The notes beneath the pieces were generated by a model. It was not told the DNA's origin. It saw only the letters and a list, made by a program, of their open reading frames with translations, and searched no databases. A stretch of DNA of 64,000 bases from Calcarisporiella thermophila CBS 279.70 (taxonomy: Eukaryota > Calcarisporiellomycota). A program made the translations under genes and the position numbers. Below are positions 48,046 through 59,767 of this stretch, in pieces. The first letter of the stretch is position 1. Each line of letters opens with the position of its first letter. Where the stretch lies: assembly GCF_041956535.1 (NCBI RefSeq), contig NW_027192197.1:1157673-1221672 (forward strand), read 5' to 3'.

Positions 48046-48930
48046 ATGGAAAATATACCATTGATCGAGAGTCGGGGCCAGAAGCGCGCATATGGACAAC
48101 AGGACCCGCCAGTCAAACCTCCTCTCCGAGCAAAGTCGCCTCCTGAACATGGTTTAGCCGACAAAGTAAGAGATCGGCCGGGTTGAATTGGATGCTGAAG
48201 ACTACATCGATCTGATTTATTGCCTCTTTCCTGTTTAGCACGTTCCCCTTGCAACCATCACAAATCGGCAGATATTACAGCCCGCGGGCAAGGTAATCCG
48301 TTTGGTCCACTCGTGTTAATTTAGTAAATTTTAAGCATATATGCTGATTAGCCAACGCCCAAACGCGCTCGCTCCGGCACACCTCGTGCTACTCGTCGAT
48401 CTGATCAATCCCTCCTCCTCTCTCCTTCTTCAAAACATACTCGCGATGACGTCTGTGATACATGCCAAAAACATTCCATACGTATACGCGAACTCACAGA
48501 GCAATTACGCGAGCAGCACAGGATGATTGAATCTTTACAATCACGATTGAGAAAGTACGAGAATCTTGGCGATCAGCAGGATGGAGAAAGCAGAACAATG
48601 GCCAGGGAGAAAAGTGAGGATGCGAGGGAAAATGGGCAGCGGATTCAAGAACTGGAAACCCTGGTGCAGGAGAAAGATGAGGCACTTATGCGGCAGGAGG
48701 AGAAAATTATGCTTCTTTATGAAACACGAGTTCCGATAGAGGAGTTGGAGGAAGCACGGCGGGAGAAGGAGGTCGTGGAGCAGGAGCTTAGGGAGACAGA
48801 AGAGCTACTGCAAGAGTGCAAACAGCTGTTGATTGAGTTGGAGGAAGGGCAGGCGCAGAGTGAGGCCGAGGATGAGAGGGAGGCTGCACGGGACGCAGTT
48901 GGCCATAGTGAATCTGAAGTAGCATTATAG
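48046..48930 (+). CDS. Coiled-coil protein of unknown function
   Basis: Exons 48046-48165, 48239-48292 and 48352-48930 give 250 residues with closed phases. The first 100 residues are basic and disordered, with KPPLRAKSPPEHG and PTPKRARSGTPRATRR, including S/T-P-x-K/R sites. A lone CxxC pair (DVCDTCQKH, about 92-95) sits just before the helix. Residues about 100-235 form one long coiled coil, rich in Glu, Arg and Leu (IRELTEQLREQHRMIESLQS, then EELEEARREKEVVEQELRE). The tail is acidic. I do not recognise the family. The basic, CDK-site-rich head followed by a coiled coil would suit a nuclear or cytoskeletal scaffold, but that is only a guess. Confidence 0.72.
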
Positions 48931-49250
48931 GGTTACAGTCCCTTTTTTCCACACATATTTGCAATTTTCGCCCTGATTCTTGAGCAAAATAAAGTGAAAT
49001 CCGTTCTTCTGCTAGCATACATCTCAGCCTTGTTCAAATTCCACCTCGTCTCTGAATACTAATGGATAAGGAGAGAGTTTGGGACAATTTTTTTTTGAGT
49101 AAAGAAAAGATTAAAAAATGAATACTGAGAGAGCATGTACACACATACACACACACACAAACATACAAACACACGCACTTATATGAAGTATGCACGTAAT
49201 AAACATATCTAGACAAAGATAATGCCAAGATATTGCCAGGTGGGAAGAAT
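48931..49250. other. Convergent intergenic region with CA repeat
   Basis: 320 bp between the coiled-coil gene and the DHCR24-like gene stops. Contains a (CA)n-like microsatellite at about 49137-49178. Confidence 0.6.
49137..49178. repeat. CA-rich microsatellite
   Basis: An imperfect (AC)n tract interrupted by T and AA. It lies in the 3' flanks of two convergent genes. Confidence 0.75.
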
Positions 49251-51492
49251 TTACTCCTCCTTGGCATGCACCGCCTCTCTGGCTAGCTGCTGCTGTTTCG
49301 TTCCGACATCTTTGGGCAGAACCTCGCGCCGTGGCTCTTGCCTTTCCGTGGTGGGGGTGTACTGATTATTCCGCGCAACTTTATCGAAGCTCTCGGGGAA
49401 TGCTTTGTCGCCCCCGAGTTCGCTGCGCAATTGGTCGTAAATGGTGTGGTCAAACATCTGGCGATACTCTTCACGAGTCTGGTAGGTGTAGGAGTAGGAG
49501 CCTTGGTAGCCTCCCACGCGTCGGAGGAACTCTTCGAGCTGTGGGATAACCTCGACGGAATAGTTGGGTGCATGGGGGGGACCAATGATAGCAAAATCAA
49601 CTAGAAAGACAGTGGCGCTAGGTTAAAGGGATTACGTGACATGAATAATAAATGTGTCTGATACATACGATAATGTCCCCATTCTCCGGGCTTCGTTCCT
49701 TTAGGTTTGCGCATTTTCCCTTGCACATCACCATAGTTAAATAGTTTGAAACCACAGATCCACACGGGATACACGGCCACCTTGCGCTCGCACTCGGTGA
49801 TGGTTTCTTTATTAAAGTAACAACAAAAAAGAGTGAGTCAAACGGAGCGCTGAATATGCCAGGAGAAGGCATATCTGTGAAGAGGCACATAATGCATTTC
49901 TTTTACCTTCCAAGGCTTCCACAGGAACCAGTAGATCCTGGATGACATAGTTGGTCTCATAGAATTTGGTCATCTCATCCGACTCGATCAATTTCAAGAA
50001 TGGAACCTAATAAAGAGTGGGATTAGCCTTATGCCCCTTCACCCTCAATGATTAATAAAAATATGGACCCTTGGTGGCAGGGCCCATCCAAACAATAAGC
50101 GGAAGAGAGGATTGTTGCTGATGGGAATTTGGTCCTGAAGCACCCAAAACACACTACGATTGTGTCGGCGATAGTACTATCGAACAAACAGAATCAGGTT
50201 GGACTCTTAGGAGAAAGAGGGGGGGAGCAAGCCAAACACCACTTCAACTTACGGCCTTCAGTGGGATAAGTTCCATTCCACGGCGATGACGCCGCAAATA
50301 CCGTTCACATTGCTTGAAGAAATAAGGTGTCCACCAGCGTGTGACATCGTTGATGACATCTCCGGGCTTCACCTCATTTTCATAATGTCCAACACAAATT
50401 ACCGCCTCATTTTCGGAGAATTGGATCCCCTCGAGGAAATCGGGTGGAGAGCTGGCTGTCTGATACTTGGTCCAGGTCTGGACAATGTCCTGCTTGGAGT
50501 AGATGGGGATATACTCATGACGAACAAAGCGTGACGCCTTAATAACGGGGAGCTCGATGGCGGTCAAAAAACCTAAAGTTCCGAAAGACCACTAGAATAG
50601 AGGAGGGTGAGGCGGGACACGTCAATGAGAAGAAGACTTAATAACTTCTCCTTACATTTATCTGATGGAACAGTTTATCGCCTCGAGTGACCCGCCGAAC
50701 ACTTGCATCCGGCAAAACAATCTCGTAAGCAATGGCGATATCCGACAACAGTCCGTGCACATGGCTAGTAGTCTCTATACCGTAACCACTCACAAGTCCA
50801 CCTAAGTCAAATTGGAATGGAAGTGCAATGAAATTCAGTTTGAATTCATATACCGAGGCCATGCACTTCCAACGGAATCATTACCAATGGTCAGCTCGTC
50901 CATTTCAGGAACCACAGGGAGGGTCACTCCGCGTGGAAGCAAATAATCTAATAGCATTTTAACAGTGACCATGGGCTCTACCTTGACCGTGTTGTTGGCC
51001 AAATCTAGTTCCAGAATGTCGGTCAGATTCAAGTTGACCGTCCACATTTGGTTTTTATAGCTCGCGTGTCGAGGAGAGGCGGTCAACCATCCCGGTCGCG
51101 CTGTGCACATGGGCGTGGGTTTGCCAGCATTAATCCACTCCTGAACACGATTCTGGATGCGGCTGACGCGTTTCTGGTGGTCTTTGGGCGAAGACTTGAC
51201 GTGAATGTTGTACCTAATAATGCATTACAAAGGAGAGGTGATTTGTCATGCATGAGAAATGAGCAGGGAGACGGCAGTCTAATGATACCCACCAATTCAA
51301 AGCAGCATTATAGAAGTCAAAGGCCAGCGACAACGGCAACACCACGAACATGACCAGAAGCGACCGCTGGTGGGTCATTAAATAGGTCATGAATTTCCAG
51401 ATCAGTCCGGCAATGCCAGTGGCTCGTAGAATGTCGCCTGCTATGTTGAACAGGCTCCGGTTCTTGGTCGTCTCTTGCTGCGGAGAAGGCAT
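49251..51492 (-). CDS. Delta(24)-sterol reductase-like FAD enzyme (DHCR24/DWF1 family)
   Basis: Reduces the side-chain C24 double bond of sterols with NADPH and FAD, at the ER. Eight exons in gene order: 51492-51293, 51213-50885, 50801-50656, 50591-50253, 50176-50069, 50006-49907, 49806-49669, 49600-49251, giving 569 residues. The N-terminus has a membrane helix (about 36-58, [20 protein letters not shown]). The FAD-binding part has [47 protein letters not shown] and [14 protein letters not shown]. Other family blocks are [15 protein letters not shown] and [10 protein letters not shown]. The C-terminal 45 residues (Gln/Glu/Arg-rich) look like an added tail. Yeasts making ergosterol do not use this enzyme, so its presence bears on the organism's end sterol. 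Confidence 0.9.
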
Positions 51493-52189
51493 GGCGGTGC
51501 TGATAAATAGCTGAGGTTGAAGAGTGAGAAGAAAGAATGCAAAACGAGAGGAATGCTGTGGGAAAGGGGGATATATAGTGTGGGATTTTTTAATGCTTTA
51601 TGTTCCGAATACTTCGGTCGCTGTGGCAAACTCAGTCCAGGGCTCATTTTTTTCCCCGATTTGAAAGGCGTGAATGACGAAACGGAGCTCATACCCTCGA
51701 GGCAGAGAAAGTTTAGGTGATTCTCAGATATTCCATAACGGGAAGTTGCCCCCTACTGTCTCCATCACTGACTCATAGGCCAAAAAAAAAATCGCACCAT
51801 CATCGAGAGATAGTAGCTGGGAGGGGAGAGCAAAGAAGCAACATCGGATGTTTCGAGCTTGACCCATTTCACATGGACGCGATCGAAAGATAGTGTGGCT
51901 TAGGAATCCTGGCCCGAATTCATTTTCACATCCCGTAGGAAGATTTTCCATTCCCACTTGAACAAACAGTGGAAAGAAACTAGAAAGTGTCTTTATTCAT
52001 AATACCTTTGCGCTAATTTCTTCTCGATTATTTTGGGAACGTAAAAATAAAAATAAAAAGGGGTAGAAATAGAAAGGACAAGCATAAATTATGGGAGAGA
52101 AACTAAGACCAAGAACATTCAAAACGTAGAACTATTACAAAAAAAAAAAAATAAAACGCGCAGAAACAAGGAAATAAATAATGCGTGCC
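51493..52189. other. Intergenic, DHCR24-like promoter and CDC20 3' flank
   Basis: 697 bp between two minus-strand genes. An A10-rich run at 52140-52153 lies just downstream of the CDC20 stop. No ORF accepted. Confidence 0.5.
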
Positions 52190-53845
52190 TTATCGAATCG
52201 ACATTCTCATCGAGGTAGAACCACTCTCGGCGCTCTCTTTCGGCTTGACAGACTTGGCCTGCGGCTTCGACTCGAAGATTTTCCAGAACTTGAGATTCTC
52301 GTCGCTCGCCCCCGTTGCCACGGTTTGTCCATCGGGGCTGATCGCGGTATGCAATACTCGCGTCTCGTGCGCAGGGATATCGATCACCTTGTTGAGAGAT
52401 GGGTAGCTCCAGACGGCCAGGTGATGGTCGGGGAATCCGTGGGAAGTCAGGAGCTCCTTGTACTCTTGCGACCAGATGATCGACGTCACTTGAGAGCCGG
52501 TGTCGACAGAGTTCACACGCGCGGCCGTCGTGGTGTTCCAGAAGTGGATATGGCGATCGTACGAGCCGCCCCCCGTGGCCAGGAGATTGGTTTGCCACGG
52601 ACACCATGCAACCGCCTTAACGGCAGCCGTGTGATTTGCCTTAGTGAAACGAGGGACCGAAGAGCGCGCATCCCAAATATTGACAAGATTGTCGTTGCCT
52701 CCACTCGCGAGCTGCTGGCCGTCCGATCTCCACTTGAGACCACATACCTCTGATGTGTGTGCGAGCAGTTCGGCGACTTTGTGTTGGGCAACGCGAACGT
52801 CATGGTGCCAAATGCTACCATCTCGACAGCCTGACGAGAGCAAGCTCTTGTCCCACGAGAGCACTCCTACGCGGGCTTGGTGGCCAGTCATGGTGCGAAT
52901 TTTTGCAGCGGACTCTGCGTCCCATATCTGGACATCTCCCTCGAAGGTACCTATGGACAAGAAGTTGCCGTCGGGCGACCATGTCAAAGAAGCGATCTGA
53001 TCTTCCTCGGCGACCGTGCACAGACAGTTTACATCCCCCGAATCCGCGTTCCACAGGTAGACACTGCGATCGAGCCCTACCGCCAACACATTCAGGCATG
53101 ACCAATCGAGCAGATTAAGATAGTAATCATCCACGAGGCCAGGGGCATCGAGAACGCGTTCTGGCGCAGTTAGGATACGACGTCGAAACTGGGCACCCGT
53201 CGCATCTTTCTTCAGCGGGCGATTGTACATGGTCCTCAGGTCCTCTTTGTCGTTAGAGGGAGGCTCGGCATTAAAGGCGAGGATACGCTTATCGAGAGCA
53301 ATTCCGCACGCTTTTGCTACCTGCTCCTGGTATGCAATCGTTGCGCTGTCAAGATAATCCGGTTTCGCTTCCCGGCGACCAATGTTAAGCTGTGAGGAGG
53401 GCATATCCATCGCGGTGCGGTTGGGTATATAACGGTCATACTTGAAAGAAGAAAAAAAATACAAGTATTCAATAGATTAGATAAGAGTGCACCGAGAAAA
53501 ATAGACGTCCATCAATAGGAAGGATCCAATATTGGGAGTATGGCTTACGTGAGCTTTTATTTTTTTCCCTTTCTTGGGGGAATTGCCTAAGCCAAGCCAG
53601 TCCTTTCCGACGACATCGAACTGGGGAGGGGGACCACCCAGTTGCGCAGAAGATTTTTTATTGATGCCCTTGTTTAACGGACTCCTTCTCTTTTTTGCCG
53701 ATCGGAGCAGCTTGAGAAGAGGAGCTGTTTGCTTGGGGCTGAGGGGGCTGTAGGAGGACTTATTACCCGAAATGGGCGAGAGAGAAAATGAAACAGGCGT
53801 GCTGTTTTGGCAAGGAAGTGTGCGAATGGTGGTTGGCGTTGCCAT
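52190..53845 (-). CDS. CDC20: APC/C activator Cdc20 (Slp1/Fizzy)
   Basis: WD40 adaptor that brings securin and cyclin B to the anaphase-promoting complex; target of the spindle checkpoint. Exons 53845-53549 and 53440-52190 give 515 residues. The C-box is YDRYIPNR (100-107), starting exactly at the exon junction. Seven WD repeats follow (about 200-490, e.g. DQIASLTWSPDGNFLSIGTF, VCGLKWRSDGQQLASGGND). The last two residues are the APC/C-binding Ile-Arg tail. The N-terminus has several Ser/Thr-Pro sites. RRILTAPERVLDAPGLVDDY is the usual entry to the propeller and favours Cdc20 over Cdh1. It is divergent from CDC37 across a 485-bp promoter. Confidence 0.95.
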
Positions 53846-54330
53846 CTTTTAAAAATGGGGAATAGACTAAACTAATGACTATGACTAAAATGAAAATAAG
53901 TGGTGGGCTATATATGAATGGAAGCAATAAACTTAATTATCGCCTAATAAACACAAGTTGGGTTGTATAAGAATTCGATTGTACAGACAAGAATAAGTTG
54001 AGTGTTTTGGAATGAGTATATAGTATGATTTATTGGGGAATATGGTCTAGGGAGCTAGTGGAAAGAAAAAAAAATTACAGAGGAAAGAGAAGAGAAAATA
54101 ATTTTCGCGCCGGTTCTTTTTTACGCGTTTTTTAACGCGGATCCATAACAAGAAAATTTTTAGACGGGTAGATTTTCAAAATTATGGTTGGTAACGTATA
54201 CCTGTGGCGTCATGCTCTTCATCAATGCTGCAAATATCCCAGGTTCCTATCGCATAAGTATCCCATACCTCCGATAGAAAACCAAAGAATGAACACTAAA
54301 ATTTTCCCATTGCAACAACCTCGAACAAAC
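53846..54330. promoter_or_regulatory. Shared promoter of CDC20 and CDC37
   Basis: 485 bp between divergent start codons. Near the CDC37 side lie TTTTCGCGCC (54102-54111), ACGCGT (54123-54128) and AACGCGG (54134-54140) within 40 bp. The first matches the E2F/SBF-like consensus, the second the MluI cell-cycle box bound by MBF. The region also carries A-rich runs. Confidence 0.6.
54102..54128. promoter_or_regulatory. Paired E2F-like and MCB-like cell-cycle sites
   Basis: TTTTCGCGCC followed 11 bp later by ACGCGT. Both are known recognition sequences for G1/S transcription factors (E2F/SBF and MBF types). The assignment is by sequence match only. Confidence 0.5.
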
Positions 54331-56005
54331 ATGCCCCTCGATTACAGTAAATGGGATAAGCTCGAACTAAGCGACGATAGTGATATTGAATGCCACCCCA
54401 ATGTCGATAAAGCCTCATTTATCCGCTGGAAACAGCAAGCGATCCACCAGGAACGCGAAGAAAAGCGGCAAAGGCTCGAGGCATTGCGGCAAAAAGTGCA
54501 ACACACACGAAATATCATCGCTCATCTTGACACGTTAAAGTCCAGCCTTAGCAAAGGAGGATGCGATGCAGTGCTTTCGGAATTATCAGGATTACAAAAT
54601 AAAATGGGGAGCGATTCGCAAGCTGATTCTCCCGACGCAAAGCGGGCCAAAGAGGCACTGGAGGAGCTTGCGAAGCAGCTACGGGAACAGCTCGCAAAGG
54701 AGAGCGCTGAAAATACCGGAGAGCGCATTCTTGCCAATATTGCCAAAAAACAAGATGCGATGCGACAGCAACTCGAGGAGGCGTCCAAAGAAATGGAGAA
54801 GCTAGATCGCGAAATCAACTCTAAAATTACGAGCGAAAACATTTTCAAAGAAGGATTCAATAAAACTGTAACTATAGATAGGGCTTTTAATCCTTTAATT
54901 GACATACCTACTTATCGATCTATTACTGTTCAAGGTCGTGAACAAGGCCACCACGCCGAAAGAGCCGCCAAAACCATTTGAAAAGGCAACAAGTACAGAG
55001 AAGAAAATCGAGGTGCTTAATCCCGAATCGGTATCGAAAGTAATGCCCAGATGAAAGCAGCACTAACCTGAACAAGCCGGCGAACTAATATTTATAACAA
55101 CTGTATGCTATCTAGTCCACCGAATCCTCCTCTTCCTCCTCCAAACCTGCCAAGTCGACTGCTGAAGAGGACGATGACGAGATTTTCCTCTCTGATACGG
55201 CCAAGAAATTTGCGAGCTTGAATGGGTTTGACGAAAGCTTCCGTTTCATTTCGCAACATCCGTACCTGGTTAACCAGGAAACTTCAGACGCCATTCTTGC
55301 CGAAGGGTTTAACGCCGAGTTAAATGGCAATACCAAGTATGCGAAGAATTGCGTGTTTCAAGCCCTTATTCTGCAATACTGCGCTTCCCTCGGCAAGGAC
55401 GGAATTCGACTTTACTTTGCACGGTAAATTTACCAGTGTGTTACGAGAGCTTTCATGTTTAAACATCTAGTAATTTTTTATTTCTCAATCCCTCAATTTT
55501 GGCGGAAATCAGAATGAACCAGCAAGATGGTAAGGCACACAAACTCTTTATGAATGACGTTTCCGATACCTACAAGCGCATTAGTGAGCGTTGCAAGGTT
55601 CTCCGCGTTGAACGAGAGAAAGAGGTAGAGTCCATCCAGCTTGCGCCTATGGAGCCAGATGCCCCCCTGAGTATATCGATACCAGAGGAGCATCCAAATA
55701 TGACGGAGGAAGAACGTGCGCGCCTTGAGGCATTCCGAGATCTCCCGCTTGATTTCCAAGAGGCATTGCACAAAGGCACACTAGAGGCTGTCAACGAAGT
55801 ATTCGGGAAGATGAAGGGCGAGGACGCGGAAAGGCTGCTAGAGATATGTGGAAAATTCGGGTTCCTATCGATTTCTGGTGTTATTGAAGAAGGAAGTGAG
55901 GAATATCGCGAATGGGAGCAAGCCCGTGATGAGTACATGGCACGTCAACGCCAGCAAGGGCCGACAGAAGACGATGGGGTGGAAGCTGATGTAGAGGAGC
56001 CGTAA
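54331..56005 (+). CDS. CDC37: Hsp90 co-chaperone Cdc37
   Basis: Loads protein kinases onto Hsp90 in the cytosol. Exons 54331-54867, 54935-55030, 55116-55423 and 55513-56005 give 477 residues. The N-terminus MPLDYSKWDKLELSDDSD is the family start, with Ser14 in the casein-kinase-2 site that activates Cdc37; this fixes the start codon over in-frame ATGs upstream. A long coiled coil covers about 40-165. The Hsp90-binding middle domain is in exons 3 and 4 (FASLNGFDESFRFISQHPYL, CVFQALILQYCASLGKDG, FMNDVSDTYKRI). The acidic tail includes the typical LDFQEALHKGTLEAVNEVF helix. Clients would include the septation-type kinase and CDKs, by analogy. Confidence 0.96.
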
Positions 56006-56214
56006 CTAGCATTTATGGAAAATTGTGAATATTTTTTTTATGTTTCCCTTTAATCGTGTTTGCACATTTTTATCGATTCAAATCAATGAAGGAAAAGAGT
56101 GCCACTGAAGATTCCATAGTAAAACGAGAAAATACAATTCAATTTTATTTTAACCCTTTTTTATTTTCAGGGCTTATACAATCCTCACAAAAAATAAATT
56201 TACGAATGCATTAA

Positions 56215-57461
56215 CTACAAATTAGCAATGTGTACATAGGCCTTGCCGAAGTTTTTACCCTGGAATAAATCAATAAGCCCTTGAGGAGCGTTTTCAATGC
56301 CTTTGACTTCATGTTCACGATAGCGCATCTTCCCCTCACGCAGCCATTGTGAAACATCTCTAAAGAAAGCGTCGGCATACTGTGAAGCTAGATCCGAAAC
56401 AATGAAGCCCTCAAAGCGTAAACGCTTGGCGACAATCTGCAACAAATTCTTAACACCATAGGGGTTTTGAGTGTTGTATTGGGAGATCATTCCACAGGCA
56501 ATGATGCGACCAAAATCATTCATGTGATTGATGGTGTTTTCGAGAATCTCACCACCCACGTTCTCGAAATCTAGGGTACAAAATAACACAGACGACAAAA
56601 GGAATTAGTGTCAACACTCAAGAACGGTAGTTGCTCCTCTGCGACTGCCTCGCCGTAACCAGTCATCGCTGAGCAGTTAAGAGTAATGTACTTACAGATA
56701 TCAATACCATTAGGGCAATATTTCGACAATGCCTCATCATGGTTCACCTTCTTATAGTTGAAAGCGGCATCGAACCCGAGATCTTTGGTGAGATACTCCA
56801 CTTTAGCATCCTCGCCAGCAGAGCCGACCACACGAAGCCCCTTTGACTTGGCAATTTGCCCGACCAGCTGACCAACAGCGCCAGCGGCCGCAGTAATATA
56901 GATCGTCTCGCCAGCTTTGGGGTTTCCGATATGGAATAACCCAGCGTACGCAGTCATGCCCGGCATTCCCAAGACCCCAACGTAGTAGCTCAATGGGAAT
57001 CCTGAGGTTTTTGCATCCTTAATGACACGGAAGCCCAGAGGTTTAATGTAGGCCTCCCTGACCACACTGTATTCTTCAAAGCTAGTTAAACCGTACACGA
57101 TTTCCCCTTCAGGGAATGATGAGTTCTTAGATTTAATGACCACCGACACTCCATAGGCCAGAATGGGCGCCCCGAGTTGGAAGGCGGGCGTGTACGATTT
57201 AATCTCAGCGGAACGCATGCGTCCACGCATATACGGGTCCAAGCTGAGACGAAGGGCCTTTTACCGGTGGATCGTTAGTTGTAGACAATTGAAAAAAGAC
57301 TAAATCTATTATGCTTCAATAGTCACCTTGATGGCAAAATCACCTTCTCCGAGAGAAATTTGGTCCAGGTTGAATTCCCGTGTCTCGACTACCAGGTGCT
57401 CACCAATGACCGGAAAATCGGTGGGGATCTTTTTGAACACAACGGCGGAATTTTTAACCAT
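56215..57461 (-). CDS. MDR-superfamily NADPH-dependent reductase, copy A
   Basis: Exons 57461-57327, 57257-56696 and 56570-56215 give 350 residues. The protein belongs to the zinc-independent medium-chain reductases that reduce alkenal or enone double bonds (leukotriene B4 dehydrogenase, prostaglandin reductase and CurA branch). Evidence is SLDPYMRGRM near the start, GVLGMPGMTAYAGL, and the nucleotide-binding AAAGAVGQLVGQIAKSKGLR, then GSAGEDAKVEYL, NYKK and YFENVGG. No structural or catalytic zinc ligands are present. It is a close paralogue of the next gene: exons 2 and 3 have identical lengths (562 and 356 nt) and identical phases. Likely role is detoxification of reactive aldehydes or a step in a secondary pathway. 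Confidence 0.88.
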
Positions 57462-58146
57462 GTTAGCTACTCTTTGTCTTTTCTTTTCTGTTCTTAGAAT
57501 ATTGAATTCAAGAATTTTTTTCGGTGGCCAGGAAAACGAATATATATATTCTCGGCTATTATTAAATGAGGTAAGGGAATTTGACTTTTTTTTCCGAATT
57601 CTAAAGGAATTAGTTAATTCCGAAGGTTAGCACTACCTTACCAAAAGCACATCATTAAAGTAATTAATAATGATTTCTAATTGATGCCATCGTATTCCCG
57701 CCGAATTGAACTCTTTCCATTAGCTGGAAAATACCACTTCGAAAATAGATTCCATGGGAGATTGAAAACCCTCTATCCATGCTGAGAATTGCTGACTAGA
57801 AACAGAAAGGAAGCTAAAAGCGAAGGCGTTCGAGACGAGTGCGGCTGCTGACTTTCGAAATGGCTGCTGCCAAGGTGGAATATGAATTCTCTTGCCCATT
57901 CGTGCCAGGCAGCCTAGCTTGGATCCTGTTGACTCCTAATAGCATCCTGTATAATCGATTATTCTAATTATTAATTTTGGTCAGCAAAAACAAAAAAAAA
58001 GTCGAGTGGTTGGCAATGCTACAGAAGAGAATATTAGTTTATTTAGATCAGTTCCTTAAAACTAAAGAACATAGGAATATAAGAATAAGAATTTAAGTCA
58101 TTGCAGCTGAATATGAAATACGAGAAGTACAATTGAAGGACAAAAT
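57462..58146. other. Intergenic, promoter of reductase A
   Basis: 685 bp between the tandem reductase genes, AT-rich, with no repeated copy of either gene's flanks obvious by eye and no ORF accepted. Confidence 0.5.
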
Positions 58147-59391
58147 CTACAATTCAGCAATATTGGCATAAGCTTTGCCGAAACTTTTGCCTTGAAGCAA
58201 ATCAACAAGAGCCTGCGGAGCATTCTCGACCCCCTTCACCTCTTGCTCCGCATATCGCATTCTCCCTTCCTTTATCCATTGCGAAACATCTTTTACGAAA
58301 TCAGAAGCATACTGCGGCCCCAAATCCCTAGCTGTGAATCCGGCGAAAGTCAAGCGCTTCCCGATGATCTGGATGAGATTCTTGATGCCATAGGGTTCTT
58401 TACTGCTATATTGCGAGATCATTCCACATGCGACGATTCGGCCAAAAGGGTTCATGTGCCCAATCGTACTTTCAAGGATCTTTCCCCCAACGTTATCAAA
58501 ATCTATTATCCCAACAACAAAAGCAAAGAGCATATGAGTTAGCTGCTTCTTGTGCGATGTGCATGAATGCAAGGATCCCATTTATGACTAGATCCGACAA
58601 ACTTACAGATATCGATCCCATTTGGACAATACTCAGACAATGCTTCATCGTGATCCACCTTCTTGTAGTTGAAGGCGGCGTCAAATCCGAGCTCCTTGAC
58701 GAGGTACTCGACCTTTGCGTCTTCGCCAGCCGAGCCGACCACCCGGAGTCCCTTTATTTTGGCTATCTGTCCAACCACTTGCCCGACTGCCCCGAAGGCC
58801 GAGGAAATGTAGATCGTCTCACCGGCTTTCGGCTTTCCGACATGGTGCAAACCGATGTATCCAGTCATACCAGGCATTCCCAAAATCCCGATATAATAGC
58901 TCAATGGAATGTTGGAGGATTTTGCTCCCGGTATGACACGAAGTAGAGCAGGCTTAATGTCCTCCTCTCTGATGACACTGTATTCTTGCCACCCGATAAA
59001 TCCGTAAGTGATCTCTCCCTCGGGAAAAGATGGGTTTTTCGATTTAATGACGACAGCCACCCCATAGCCTTGAAGGGGTTCACCAAGCTTGAAGGGAGCC
59101 GGACCGGAGCCATGGGAAGCTGGGAGCATTCGCATGGATAGAAAAGGGTCTAAGCTCAGTCGAAGATTCTACAACCAAGAAAGGTATACGATTAGCCATT
59201 AATATCCGTTACATTTGCCATAAGAACTTGAATAAACTATCTCGATTGAAGCACCCCACCTTGATAATGAAATCGCCTTCCTTGAGCTCAAGGTTATCAA
59301 TATCAATTTCCCAGTTTTCTATGGCAAAGTTCTCACTGCCAATGTTTCCGGATGAGTATTGCTTGAGGGTGACGGTGGTGTTCTTAACCAT
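58147..59391 (-). CDS. MDR-superfamily NADPH-dependent reductase, copy B
   Basis: Exons 59391-59260, 59168-58607 and 58502-58147 give 349 residues. Same architecture as copy A: SLDPFLSMRM, GILGMPGMTGYIGL, SSAFGAVGQVVGQIAKIKGLR, GSAGEDAKVEYLVKELGFD, YFDNVGGKILES. The substrate side differs most between residues 45 and 110, e.g. PASHGSGPAPFKLGEPLQG here against SAEIKSYTPAFQLGAPILA in copy A. That suggests changed substrate range after duplication. It is transcribed in the same direction as copy A and as the FAD monooxygenase upstream. Confidence 0.88.
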
Positions 59392-59767
59392 TTTGTTCAC
59401 TTTATTACAGTTAGAATGTTCTAGTATGCTAGTCAAGTTTGAAGGCTGTGAGCCGCTTTATATGTGAATTCATCGGTGCCAAAATATTTATCTCATTTTT
59501 AAGTTGGATCACGTCAACTACCAATTCGAACGAATTGCTCTTATAATTATTCAGCAATGCTTACAATTCAAAGGGCAAATGAAATGGAACCGGGGAATAC
59601 AAGGCGACAAGGTTGGAAAAATCGGGAAATTCGCAGCGGTCGCAAACACTTTATTTAGCGGTAGTGATGAAATGAAATTATTTCTATATATATACTAGTC
59701 ATTGGGGTGTAAAACAAGTTGAAGAAACGAACTCCACCATGGATGGTTTGCCACGAAGCGAACTCTC
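59392..59767. other. Intergenic, reductase B promoter and monooxygenase 3' flank
   Basis: 376 bp, AT-rich. No gene or clear site seen. Confidence 0.45.

Noticed and set aside
54184-54330. In-frame N-terminal extension of CDC37 from an upstream ATG
   Set aside because: The family start MPLDYSKWD at 54331 is conserved and must be near the N-terminus for Ser14 function; the extension has no conserved sequence.
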